From Dietzia sp. B32 (lineage in GTDB: Bacteria > Actinomycetota > Actinomycetes > Mycobacteriales > Mycobacteriaceae), in the NCBI RefSeq assembly GCF_024732245.1, contig NZ_CP093845.1:3646701-3710700 (forward strand): a DNA stretch of 64,000 bases, read 5' to 3'. The notes under the pieces were generated by a model. It was not told the origin of the DNA, searched no databases, and worked only from the letters and a program-made list of their open reading frames with translations. This document shows positions 37,201-45,720 of the stretch, piece after piece; positions within the stretch are counted from its first letter, which is position 1, and every line of letters begins with the position of its first letter. Both the position numbers and the translations under genes were made by a program.

Positions 37201-38017
37201 TCAGACACAGGCCCTGCAGGACGGGAATGTCCAGCGCGGCGATGCGCTCGACGTCCCACGTCTCGTCCTCGCCGCCCGCACTCACCGCGCCGGGCGTGGT
37301 GCCGCCGGCAGCGAGAACCGTCACGACCAGCGCATCGAGAGTGCCGAGGGCGTCGAACAGCTCGTCGGGGGCCGAGCGCAGGGAGCCGGCGAAGACCGGC
37401 ACTCCCACCGCGCCAGCGGCGTCGATCGCGTCGGCCAGCGCGTGGGCGAACCCGGAGTTCCCGCTCACCTCGTGGGCGCGGTAGTAGAGCACGCCCACGC
37501 GGGGCAGGCCGGGGGCTTCCGTCGTGCCCGGCCGCGGCGGCATCCCCCACACCGGCACGTTCTCCGGCGGCTCGAACCCGGCGCCGGTGAGCAACACGGT
37601 GTCGGCCAGGAACGCGTGCAGCTGCGCCAGGTTGCCCGGGCCGCCCTCGGCGAGATAGCGGTGTGCCTCGGCCGCGGTGCCGATCGGGACGGTGGACAGC
37701 TCCATAAGGTCGGCGTCGGGGGTCTGCTCGCCACCCAGGACCACCACCGGAACGCCCGCGCCGAGCACGGCGGCGAACCCGGCCTCCCACGATCGCCGCG
37801 AGCCGAGGATGCGGACCACCACCAGGTCGGCGCCGTCGAGCAGTTCGGGCAGATTCGCCTCGACGTCGAGTCGAGACGGGTTGCCGAGCGCCCATGCGGC
37901 GCCGGAGGCCCGGGCGCTGAGCAGGTCGGTGTCGGAGGTGGACAACAGGGTGATGCGGGGCACGTCTGAGCGTGCCGAGGCGTCATCAGGGGACGCCAAA
38001 CGCCGGGTGGGGCGCAT
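34244..38017 (-). CDS. cobN: Aerobic cobaltochelatase subunit CobN
   Basis: A 1257-residue chelatase subunit that inserts cobalt into hydrogenobyrinic acid a,c-diamide together with CobS/CobT or Mg-chelatase-like partners, which are not in the window. Recognisable blocks include [85 protein letters not shown] and [26 protein letters not shown]. The ATG at 38017 is preferred because GGAGAAG stands just upstream; an ATG at 38044 would add nine residues. A Glu/Asp-rich insert ([14 protein letters not shown]) lies near residue 800. The gene is preceded by a cobalamin riboswitch. Confidence 0.96.
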   Translation of the reverse strand: [1257 protein letters not shown]

Positions 38018-38051
38018 GTTCTTCTCCAAACCCTCGTGGAACATGTCGCCG

Positions 38052-38227
38052 TGGCCGGTCTCCTGGCTTCCGCATCAACGCCGCGCGACCGACCTTCCCG
38101 GACCGATGAGTCCAGTGGTCTCCGACCCGGGAGGGACGGACGAGGGTGCGCGACTCCGCGACTACAGTGGCGAGGGCCGCGCCGGCTTTTCCTCCGGCTT
38201 CCCGAACACCACGGCACCGGGGAGCCT
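38052..38227 (-). promoter_or_regulatory. Cobalamin riboswitch of the cobN-cobF-cobA operon
   Basis: The minus strand reads the classical full-length consensus: GGGAAGCCGG, GAAAAGCCGGCGCGGCCC, TCGCCACTGTAGTCGCGG, CCACTGG, CCGGGAAGGTCGG and GATGCGGAAGCCAGGAGACC. It ends about 35 bases before the cobN start, so it can hide the ribosome site or attenuate transcription. Confidence 0.96.
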
Positions 38228-38299
38228 ATCCGCCGGCCGCGGCCCCCGGCCGCCCGGCCGCCGCGCGAGGGTCGCGGGAGCCCGGGACGGCCGCCCCGA

Positions 38300-39625
38300 T
38301 CAGGGGAAGTCCACCACCGCGAGGTTGAGGGGCAGCTCGTTCATCCGCGGCTCCGGCGAGAGGGTCGCCTCGTCGACGAAGGTGCCGGACAGGAAGTCGT
38401 CGGCGTCGGCGATCCGCTGCGGCGGGACCTGCCCGGCGTAGTCGAACCCCTTCAGCTCGTACGGCAGCGAGTCGGCCTCGAGCAGGCTCGGCCCGTCCAT
38501 GAGCTGGAAGTGCAGGTGCGAGGCGTTGGCGTTGCCGGTGTTCCCGAGCTTGCCGAGCACCTGGCCTTCGGTCACCGTGTCGCCGGGTTTCACCGTGACC
38601 GAGCCGGAGATCATGTGTGCGTACATCGCGTACACGCCGTCGCCGAGGTCGAGCACCACGTGGTTGCCGTCCACGTTCTCGACGGTGAGCTTGGAGGCCA
38701 GTTCCGGGTTGCTGGCGGGCAGGACCCCCGGCGCGTTGGCGTCCATGCCGTCGAGGACCGAGACCACGGTGGCGTCGGCGACGGCGAGGATCTCGGCGCC
38801 GTAGTCCACGTAGCTCTCGTTGTGGTTCTTGTCGCCGGTATAGAACTCGCCCTGGTCGTTGGTGCGCTTCCAGTCGATCGCGAAGCGCTGGCTGTTGTTG
38901 AGTTTGCCGTTGACCGACATCACCGAGCTGCGGTGCGGGAAGCCCGGTTCGCAACACCCGTTGAGGGCCACCCAGTTCTCGCCCCGCACGGGCGGCGCGA
39001 TGACCGGCACGGTGCGGGTGGAGAAGGCGACCGGCGTCGTGAGGTAGTCGATGGGCCCCGGCTCGCCGAACGCCGGCGAGGCGGCGCCGGTCCCGTAGAG
39101 GTGGTGCAGCACCGCGTCCGGGGCCTGGTCGAGCGAGTCGAGGGTGAAGTCGATGAACATGACCCGGCTCTCCTGCGGCGGGATCTGCGCGGTGTCGACG
39201 TACCCGGCGGGCAGGTCGCGCAGGCGGTTGCAGTCACCGAAGACGCAGTCCGGGTCCACGAGAGCGGCGGCGGAGAAGCTGGCGATGACCTTGGTGGGAT
39301 CAGTGCCGTCCACCACGTCGATCTTGTCCACGCTCGCCGGCACCTTGGTGGCGTTGGTGAGCTGCAGGTCGTAGGCCACGTGGTACTTGCCGTCGGTGCC
39401 CTTGAACGGCAGCGGCGAGTTGCCGATGGGAATCATCGTCAGCGCGGTGAACGCGTCCGGGACGGTCACCCCGGCGACGGACCCGGCGGCCGGTGATGCC
39501 GTGGTAGTGGCGGCCGCTTCGGCGGCGGCGGGTTCGGTGGCGGCGTCCGACGAGCACCCGGCCGCGACCAGTGCGACTGCGGTGAGGACGGAGGCGAGAA
39601 GGGTGGGTACGCGGCGAGGTGTCAC
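38300..39625 (-). CDS. M23-family peptidase-like lipoprotein
   Basis: A 441-residue secreted protein with signal peptide and lipobox VALVAAGCSS. Residues about 40-230 form a beta-rich N-terminal region with a Cys pair (DPDCVFGDCNRL). The C-terminal 180 residues are an M23 (LytM) domain with QRFAIDWKR, YAMYAHM and HLHFQLMDGPS supplying metal or catalytic residues. The first zinc ligand position reads Q-R-F-A-I-D without the usual His, so activity is uncertain. The GTG start has GGAG seven bases upstream. It is divergent from cobG and its neighbours do not explain its role. Confidence 0.85.
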   Translation of the reverse strand: MTPRRVPTLLASVLTAVALVAAGCSSDAATEPAAAEAAATTTASPAAGSVAGVTVPDAFTALTMIPIGNSPLPFKGTDGKYHVAYDLQLTNATKVPASVDKIDVVDGTDPTKVIASFSAAALVDPDCVFGDCNRLRDLPAGYVDTAQIPPQESRVMFIDFTLDSLDQAPDAVLHHLYGTGAASPAFGEPGPIDYLTTPVAFSTRTVPVIAPPVRGENWVALNGCCEPGFPHRSSVMSVNGKLNNSQRFAIDWKRTNDQGEFYTGDKNHNESYVDYGAEILAVADATVVSVLDGMDANAPGVLPASNPELASKLTVENVDGNHVVLDLGDGVYAMYAHMISGSVTVKPGDTVTEGQVLGKLGNTGNANASHLHFQLMDGPSLLEADSLPYELKGFDYAGQVPPQRIADADDFLSGTFVDEATLSPEPRMNELPLNLAVVDFP

Positions 39626-39638
39626 GGTGGAGCTCCGT

Positions 39639-39656
39639 TTCTTCAGTTGTGAAGAA
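39639..39656. promoter_or_regulatory. Palindrome between the M23 gene and cobG
   Basis: TTCTTCA-GTTG-TGAAGAA is a perfect inverted repeat with 7-bp arms, 14 bases upstream of the M23 lipoprotein start and 53 bases before cobG. Six A residues follow on the plus strand. It may be an operator, or a leader hairpin of the M23 mRNA. Confidence 0.5.
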
Positions 39657-39708
39657 AAAACTTACCACCGGGGATCGGGAAATTGAACGCGCGCGTCGGG
39701 CTGCCACA

Positions 39709-40611
39709 ATGGCCCCCGTGAGCATCGCCGAACCCACCCGCCGGACCCGTGGCGACCTGTGCCCGGGCGTCCTGCGGCCGTGGCCGGCCTCCGACGGCGC
39801 CCTGGTCCGACTGCGCGTGCCGGGTGGCCGCGTGTCACCGGCGGCCCTGTCCGCCCTGCACGGGGTCGCCGTGAGATATGGCGACGACGACAACGTGCAC
39901 GTGACCACGCGTGCGAACCTGCAGCTTCGGGCTCTGCCGATCGGTCCGGACGGGCAGCTGCCCGGCGAGGTGGTGGCGGCGATCGCGGAGACGGGCCTGC
40001 TCCCCGCGCCCGGGCACGAGCTGGTGCGCAACGTCCTCGTCTCGCCGATGACGGGCCTGGGCGAGTCGTTCGGCGGGCAGGCCCGAGGCCGCGCGGACCT
40101 GCGGCCGGTGACCGAGGCGCTGGACGCCGGACTGTTGGCCGACCCCGCGCTCGGCGGCCTGCCGGGCCGGTTCTTGTTCGTCCTTGACGACGGCCGCGGG
40201 GACCTGCTCGATCGCTCCTGCGACCTGGGCCTGATCGCGCTGGATGCCGACACCGCGCAGTTGCGGGTGGGCGACCGCTGGTCCGAGGTGGTGCCGCTGG
40301 CCTACGCCTCCGACCGGCTGGTCGGGCTGGCCCGCGAGTTCGTCCGGGCCCGCGGCACCGGCCCGGACGCGCCGTGGCACGTGCGGGAACTACCAACCCC
40401 GCTCGTCGCGGCCCGCCCTGCGGACGGCCGGCTGCCGAGCCCGGCCCCGGTCCTGCCGTACGGGCCGGTCGCGGGGTCCGCGGGGCGGATCGAGCACGTC
40501 GAGGCGCCGGACGGGATGCTCGACCGCGCCCTCATCGCCCGACTCACCGGCGGCGACGTCGCCGAGCTCATCGTGACCCCGTGGCGCGGGGTGCTGGCCG
40601 TCCGCGAGTAG
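39709..40611 (+). CDS. cobG: Short CobG-like precorrin-3B synthase / nitrite-sulfite reductase ferredoxin-like protein
   Basis: A 300-residue protein of the CobG/nitrite-sulfite reductase family. RTRGDLCPGVLRPW at the N-terminus, YGDDDNVHVTTRANLQLRAL near residue 60 and RNVLVSPMTGLGE near 108 fit the ferredoxin-like and first catalytic domain. CobG normally (about 360-460 residues) carries a [4Fe-4S]/haem site with four cysteines. Only two cysteines are visible here and the C-terminal half is short, so it may lack the cluster. The ATG at 39709 is chosen, with a GTG nine bases on as alternative. It lies immediately upstream of a cobalamin riboswitch and cobH. Confidence 0.75.
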   Translation: MAPVSIAEPTRRTRGDLCPGVLRPWPASDGALVRLRVPGGRVSPAALSALHGVAVRYGDDDNVHVTTRANLQLRALPIGPDGQLPGEVVAAIAETGLLPAPGHELVRNVLVSPMTGLGESFGGQARGRADLRPVTEALDAGLLADPALGGLPGRFLFVLDDGRGDLLDRSCDLGLIALDADTAQLRVGDRWSEVVPLAYASDRLVGLAREFVRARGTGPDAPWHVRELPTPLVAARPADGRLPSPAPVLPYGPVAGSAGRIEHVEAPDGMLDRALIARLTGGDVAELIVTPWRGVLAVRE

Positions 40612-40615
40612 GCTG

Positions 40616-40727
40616 CGGGCTGTCCCACGGCGAGGAACCCGGTGCAAGTCCGGGGCGGTTCCGCCACTGTGAGGCCCGTCGAGCCGATGGGCCCAGCCAG
40701 ATACTCACCGGGGATCAGCGCGCTCCC
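40616..40727 (+). promoter_or_regulatory. Cobalamin riboswitch before cobH-cobIJ
   Basis: Compact B12 riboswitch: GGAACCCGGTGCAAGTCCGGGGCGGTTCCGCCACTGTGAGG, then GCCCAGCCAGATACTC. The order and spacing match the short class. It lies five bases after the cobG stop and 53 bases before the cobH start. Confidence 0.94.
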
Positions 40728-40779
40728 ACCGCGTCGCTGCGACTTCTCACACCGGGGCGAGAACCCCGAGGAGGACCCC

Positions 40780-41445
40780 ATGAGTGCTGCCCTGAGGCCG
40801 CCGCGTCGCTACGACTACGTCGACGACGGGCCCGCCATCTACGTCGACTCCTTCGCGACCATCCGCGGCGAGACCGACCTGTCCCGCGTTCCGGCCGACG
40901 CCGAGCGACTCGCCGTGCGGATGGTGCACGGCACCGGCCAGACCGACCTGACCCGTGACCTACAGGTGCACCCCGGGCTCGTGTCCGCAGCCCGGGGCGC
41001 CCTGGACGCCGGCGCGCCGATCCTCTGCGACGCCCACATGGTCGCCTCCGGGATCACCCGGGCCCGGCTCCCCCACGACAACGACGTGGTGTGCACCCTG
41101 TCCGATCCCGGCGTCCGCGACCTGGCCGCGCGGATGGGCACCACCCGCTCCGCCGCCGCGCTGGCGTTGTGGGGCGACCGCCTCGACGGCGCCGTCGTCG
41201 CGATCGGCAACGCCCCCACCGCCCTGTTCCACCTCCTGGAGATGCTGCTCGACGGTGCTCCCCGGCCCGCCGCGATCGTCGGCTGCCCGGTGGGGTTCAT
41301 CGGCGCCGCCGAGTCCAAGGCCGCGCTCGCCGCGTTCGCGGACGATCACGGCATCGACGTCCCCTTCGTCACCGTCCACGGGCGGCGCGGCGGGTCCGCG
41401 ATGACCGCCTCGGCCCTCAACGCCCTGGCCCAGGAGGCGGAGTGA
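40780..41445 (+). CDS. cobH: Precorrin-8X methylmutase
   Basis: A 221-residue isomerase that moves the C11 methyl group to C12 to form hydrogenobyrinate. RMVHGTGQTDL near residue 50 holds the catalytic His. ILCDAHMVASGI, NAPTALFHLLEMLLDG and VGCPVGFIGAAESK are family blocks. GAGGAGG stands five bases before the ATG. The stop overlaps the cobIJ start (GTGA). It is the first gene under the fourth riboswitch. Confidence 0.96.
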   Translation: MSAALRPPRRYDYVDDGPAIYVDSFATIRGETDLSRVPADAERLAVRMVHGTGQTDLTRDLQVHPGLVSAARGALDAGAPILCDAHMVASGITRARLPHDNDVVCTLSDPGVRDLAARMGTTRSAAALALWGDRLDGAVVAIGNAPTALFHLLEMLLDGAPRPAAIVGCPVGFIGAAESKAALAAFADDHGIDVPFVTVHGRRGGSAMTASALNALAQEAE

Positions 41446-43013
41446 CCGGCCGTCTGTACGGCGTCGGCGTGGGACCGGGCGATCCCGAGTTGCTCACGCT
41501 CAAGGCCGCCCGGCTCATCGGCGCGGCCGACGTCGTGGCTTTTCACGCTGGGCGCGGCAAGGAATCCAACGCGCGTCGCATCGCCGCCGAGCTCATCCCT
41601 TCTGGCGCGATACAGGAGCGACTGGAATACCCCGTGACCACGGGTGTCACCGACCACCCGGGCGGGTACGCGGGCGCGATCGCGGACTTCTACAAACGCA
41701 GCGCGCAGCGACTGGCCGAGCACCTGGCCGCCGGCCGGGACGTGGTCCTGCTCTCGGAGGGAGACCCGCTGTTCTACGGCTCCTTCATGTACATGCACGA
41801 CAAGCTCGCCGCTCGATTCAAGACCGAGATCGTGCCCGGCATCCCCGCGTTCGCCGCCGCCACCGCCGCGGCCGCCACTCCCCTGGTCCGGCAGACCGAC
41901 GTCCTCACCGTCCTGCCGGGCACGCTCCCCGAGCCCGAGCTCGCGCGGCGACTTGCAGACACCGACGGTGCGATCATCATGAAGCTCGGCCGCAACTTCC
42001 CCGCCGTCCGGCGGGCCCTCGAGGCGGCCGGGCGGCTCGACGGCGCGGTCTATGTGGAGCGGGCCTCAACCGACGCGGAGGCACATCACCCGGTCAGCGA
42101 GGTCGACCCGGACTCCGTGCCGTACTTCTCGCTCATCGTCGTCCCCGGCGACTCTCAGCACTCCGACCCCACCGGCCGCCGGCCCGCGCCGCTCCCTGCA
42201 CCCGGGGAGCCCTCCCCGGGGCGGACCGCCGGCTCGGCCGACTCTCTCGACTCCACGGACGGGCAGGCCCCGCCATCGCGCGGCGTCGTGCACGTCGTCG
42301 GCCTGGGCCCGGGGCCGCAGGACTGGCTCACCCCGGAGGCCTCGCGGATCCTGTCCGAGGTCGACCACGTGGTGGGGTACGCCCCGTACGTCGACAGGGT
42401 CCCCCAGCGGCCCGGGCTGCGTCGCCATTGCTCGGGCAACACCGTCGAGGTCGACCGCGCGGCACTCGCCCTGGAGTTGGCCGGCGCGGGCGAGCAAGTG
42501 GCCGTGGTCTCCGGCGGCGACGCGGGCGTGTTCGGCATGGCCTCGGCGGTCTTCGAGGCCGCCGAGGATCCGCACTTCGCCGGCATCGACATCCGAGTCG
42601 CTCCCGGGGTCTCCGCTGTACAGGCGGTGGCCGCGCGGGCGGGCGCTCCCATCGGTGCGGACTTTGCCGTGGTGAGCCTGTCGGACCGGCTCAAGCCGTG
42701 GGACGTCATCGAGCGGCGCCTCGACGCGATCGCCGCCGCCGACCTGATCCTGGCGGTCTACAACCCCGCCTCCCGCTCGCGCACCCACCAGGTCTCCGAC
42801 GCCCGCGAGGTGATCCTGCGTCACCGTTGCCCGACCACGCCGGTGATCGTGGGCCGTGATGTTGGGCGAACCGAGGAATCCCTCACCGTGACGACTCTCG
42901 CCGACCTCGACTGCGACTCCGTCGACATGAAGTGCCTGCTCATCGTGGGCGCCTCTGGGACCCGGGTCACGGAGTCGGGACGCGTGTGGAGTCCGAGGTT
43001 TGTGACGTCGTGA
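41442..43013 (+). CDS. cobIJ: Bifunctional precorrin-2 C20-methyltransferase / precorrin-3B C17-methyltransferase
   Basis: A 523-residue fusion of two tetrapyrrole methylases. The CobI half (about 1-240) has LYGVGVGPGDPELLTLKA, LLSEGDPLFYGSFMYM and EIVPGIPAFAAATAAA. The CobJ half (about 280-515) has VHVVGLGPGPQDWLTPEA, AVVSGGDAGVFGMASAVFE and VAPGVSAVQAVAARAGAP. A Pro/Ser-rich linker of about 40 residues joins them. The same fusion is known from M. tuberculosis CobIJ. The GTG start overlaps the cobH stop. Confidence 0.95.
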   Translation: MTGRLYGVGVGPGDPELLTLKAARLIGAADVVAFHAGRGKESNARRIAAELIPSGAIQERLEYPVTTGVTDHPGGYAGAIADFYKRSAQRLAEHLAAGRDVVLLSEGDPLFYGSFMYMHDKLAARFKTEIVPGIPAFAAATAAAATPLVRQTDVLTVLPGTLPEPELARRLADTDGAIIMKLGRNFPAVRRALEAAGRLDGAVYVERASTDAEAHHPVSEVDPDSVPYFSLIVVPGDSQHSDPTGRRPAPLPAPGEPSPGRTAGSADSLDSTDGQAPPSRGVVHVVGLGPGPQDWLTPEASRILSEVDHVVGYAPYVDRVPQRPGLRRHCSGNTVEVDRAALALELAGAGEQVAVVSGGDAGVFGMASAVFEAAEDPHFAGIDIRVAPGVSAVQAVAARAGAPIGADFAVVSLSDRLKPWDVIERRLDAIAAADLILAVYNPASRSRTHQVSDAREVILRHRCPTTPVIVGRDVGRTEESLTVTTLADLDCDSVDMKCLLIVGASGTRVTESGRVWSPRFVTS

Positions 43014-43132
43014 ACTCTGATCACTCGGGCATCGGCTAGACCCGAAGCCAGTATTGGCTCGCCAAAGCTCGGAAGTCATGGAGGCCTCCCGCGATCTGAG
43101 GCCGGTTTGGGCCGACTACTTGGGAGGGCGAC

Positions 43133-43594
43133 ATGACCGACATCTACTACGCGGACGATCTCGAACCCGGCCAACTAATCCCACTCGGGAGCTACACCAT
43201 CACCGAGGAGGAGATCGTCACCTACGCACGACAGTGGGATCCGGTGTTCATCCACACCGACCCGACCGCGGCCGCGACAACCCCGCTCGGTGGCGTCATC
43301 GCCAGTGGACTACACACCTTGGCGATCTACCAGCGCTTGGCCGTGCCCGCCTTCTGGTCCCGTTTCACGGGAGGGGTGGGACGCAGTTTCGAGATTCAGT
43401 TCCGTCGGCCGGTGCGGCCGGACACCACATTGACCGGACACCTGACAATGCAAGAAACGACTCCACGACCCGAACGCGGCGATGCGAAAGTCACCATAAC
43501 CGCAGAACTCGCCGACACCAGCGGCGAGACCGTTCTCGAGCTGACCAACCATTCCGTACTCCCGCTCCGCAGCGCCGCCGCAGGCTCAGCTTGA
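43133..43594 (+). CDS. MaoC-family dehydratase / hotdog protein
   Basis: A 153-residue (R)-hydratase-like hotdog protein. The hydratase-2 signature is YARQWDPVFIHTDPTAA (Asp and His), followed by GVIASGLHTLAIYQRL and RFRRPVRPDTTL-type segments. GGGAGGG precedes the ATG. Members hydrate or dehydrate enoyl-CoA. It follows cobIJ by 119 bases but has no link to cobalamin, so it marks the end of the B12 block. Confidence 0.88.
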   Translation: MTDIYYADDLEPGQLIPLGSYTITEEEIVTYARQWDPVFIHTDPTAAATTPLGGVIASGLHTLAIYQRLAVPAFWSRFTGGVGRSFEIQFRRPVRPDTTLTGHLTMQETTPRPERGDAKVTITAELADTSGETVLELTNHSVLPLRSAAAGSA

Positions 43595-43732
43595 TTGCTG
43601 CCACCACACCGGAGAATCGCTGTCCGCGGCCGCGAGACTGACACCCTGGGACTAGACCGACCACTCAAGCACTGACGTGCGCGGGGAGTGCAGCGGGGTT
43701 GGGCGGACAGATGACGGGGAGGTGCAAGTTTG

Positions 43733-44911
43733 CTAAAGCAGTTTCGTTCCTGGCGTTTCTGCCGTGCAGGGGAGTTCGAGGGTGAATTGTGCTCCGTGGC
43801 CTGTGCCGCGGCTGCTTACTCGGATTCGTCCTCCGTGTGCTTCGACCAGTGCTCGGGTGATCGCCAGGCCGATTCCGGTGCCGCCTGCGTTTCGGCCTCG
43901 GGCGGGATCGGCTCGGTAGAAGCGGTCGAAGAGATGATCTAGGTGCTGTGCGGCGATCCCTTCCCCGGTGTCGGAGACGGTGATCGCGGTTGTGTTCGTT
44001 CTCGAACGAACAGCGCTGAGGGTGACGGTCCCTCCGGTCGGTGTGTGTCGTAGGGCGTTGTCGAGGAGGTTTCCCAGTACCTGTCCTATTCGCTCGACGT
44101 CCACGGTGACGTCGGTTGGTTCGATCTCACCCATGTGCAGCTGGACACCTTTGTCCGAGTAGCGTTCGCGTGCTGCGTTGACTGCCGTTTCCACCAGGGC
44201 TTTAGTGGTGGTTCGGGCTGGTTGCAGTCGTGTGAGGTGTTCTTCTGCATCGGAGACGTCGACAATGTCCGACGCGAGGCGTTCGAGCCGCCGGGTGGCC
44301 GCCCACAACACCTGCCTTGTGGAGTCGTCGAAGGTACGGACTCCGTCGTCCACGGCCTCGAGGTAGGAGTCGATGGTGGCCAGCGGGGTGCGCAGCTCGT
44401 GGCCCAGATCCGCGAGCATCCTTCGCCTGGTGGCGTCTGTCGCATCGAGACGCCTGGCCAGTTCGTTGACGCTGGTCGCCAGATCGTCGAACTCCCGGCC
44501 AAGTTTCGGACTCGCCATCCGGGTCTCGTAGTGCCCACGCGCTATGTCTGCCGTCGAAGTGGTAACCATGGTGACCGAGCGCTGGACCCGGCGGGTGAGG
44601 TACCAACTGGTGAGCAAGGCCACCAGGACCGCGATGGCTACCGCCAGCCCCCAGGCCAGGACTATGGCGACCGTGAAGGCTTCTTCGACGTGGGCTGCTT
44701 CGTTCGAATCGTGGTCGATGCCGGCTTGACCGAGGTGGTCGTGGAAAATGCCCGGGGCCAGGGCGGAGGCGACGAGCCACGCGCTGACCGCGCACCCGAC
44801 GACCACGCTGGACATGGCCAGGAGCAGGCGGGTACCGAAGCTGAATCCAGCGATGCGTCGGCTGGTGTGGGGCCGAGTTGTGGCCGCGTCCGGCGATGGT
44901 ATGTCGTTCAC
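43733..44911 (-). CDS. Sensor histidine kinase, CopS-like
   Basis: A 392-residue membrane kinase. Transmembrane helices lie at about 25-50 and 90-112, enclosing a short extracytoplasmic loop with HDHLGQAGIDHDSNEAAHVEE, whose His and acidic residues could bind metal. A HAMP domain follows (about 113-165), then HisKA with DLGHELRTPLATI (phospho-His near 178) and a HATPase with NLLDNALRHTP, DTGEGI and GGTGIGLAI. It overlaps the response regulator by four bases. Neighbouring copper genes and a CopR-box-like site make copper the likely signal. Confidence 0.9.
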   Translation of the reverse strand: MNDIPSPDAATTRPHTSRRIAGFSFGTRLLLAMSSVVVGCAVSAWLVASALAPGIFHDHLGQAGIDHDSNEAAHVEEAFTVAIVLAWGLAVAIAVLVALLTSWYLTRRVQRSVTMVTTSTADIARGHYETRMASPKLGREFDDLATSVNELARRLDATDATRRRMLADLGHELRTPLATIDSYLEAVDDGVRTFDDSTRQVLWAATRRLERLASDIVDVSDAEEHLTRLQPARTTTKALVETAVNAARERYSDKGVQLHMGEIEPTDVTVDVERIGQVLGNLLDNALRHTPTGGTVTLSAVRSRTNTTAITVSDTGEGIAAQHLDHLFDRFYRADPARGRNAGGTGIGLAITRALVEAHGGRIRVSSRGTGHGAQFTLELPCTAETPGTKLL

Positions 44912-45675
44912 TGGCCCGTTCCCATGCGGTAGCCAACTCCTCTGACCGTGCGTACGAAACGGCCTCGGGAGGCATCGTCGCCCAGCTTGCGGCGAAGGTG
45001 ACCGATGTGGACGTCCACCAGGTGGTCGTCACCCACCCAGTTCGGGCCCCACACGGCGGCCATGAGCTGGGCTCGGCTGAAGACGACCCCAGGGTCGCGG
45101 GCGAGCGCGGCGAGGATGTCGAACTCGGTGCGGGTCAGCGCGACATCGGCGCCGCCGACGGTGACCTCTCGGCCCGCGGTGTCAATAGTCAGGTCGCCGA
45201 CGGTTTGTACCTGTTCCGGCGACCTGCCGTGGTGGGTTTCGGTGGCGCCGGTTCGAGGTCTGCGCATCATCGCCTGGATCCTGGCCGAGAGCTCGCGTGG
45301 GCTGAACGGTTTGGTCATGTAGTCATCCGCGCCGACGGACAGGCCGATCAGCGTGTCGACCTCCTCGGTCCGGGCCGTGAGCATGACGATGTAGGCGTCG
45401 GAGTGCGTTCTGACCTGACGGCATACCTCGATCCCGTCCAGCCCGGGCAGCCCCAGGTCGAGAACGATGACATCGGGATCGATTCGGCGAGCCAGACCCA
45501 CCGCCTCCTGTCCGTCCCCGGTGATCGTGACATCGAAACCGTCGCGCTCAAGATACGACCCGACCAGGTCCGCCAAAGGCTCCTCGTCATCGACCACCAG
45601 CGCCCGCGGACCGGCAGGCTGCTGGGCATGCGAACGGCGAACGCCAGAAACGGAAGGGGACATGCAGGCCATCAT
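44908..45675 (-). CDS. OmpR-family response regulator, CopR-like
   Basis: A 255-residue regulator with a receiver domain (about 24-140; VVDDEEP, phospho-Asp in VIVLDLGLPGLDG, Lys in MTKPFS) and a winged-helix DNA-binding domain (about 160-250; LTRTEFDILAALARDPGVVFSR and VDVHIGHLRRKLG). It is divergent from the multicopper oxidase operon and first in the regulator-kinase operon. The start could be ATG 45675 or the fourth-codon ATG 45663. Confidence 0.92.
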   Translation of the reverse strand: MMACMSPSVSGVRRSHAQQPAGPRALVVDDEEPLADLVGSYLERDGFDVTITGDGQEAVGLARRIDPDVIVLDLGLPGLDGIEVCRQVRTHSDAYIVMLTARTEEVDTLIGLSVGADDYMTKPFSPRELSARIQAMMRRPRTGATETHHGRSPEQVQTVGDLTIDTAGREVTVGGADVALTRTEFDILAALARDPGVVFSRAQLMAAVWGPNWVGDDHLVDVHIGHLRRKLGDDASRGRFVRTVRGVGYRMGTGQ

Positions 45676-45720
45676 CGCCGCAACTCCTGGCAGTCCCTCA
45701 CCCAGGTGGGCGCCTTGACC

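Noticed and set aside
43014..43132. Possible fifth cobalamin riboswitch before the MaoC gene
   Set aside because: No B12-box landmarks were found in this gap.
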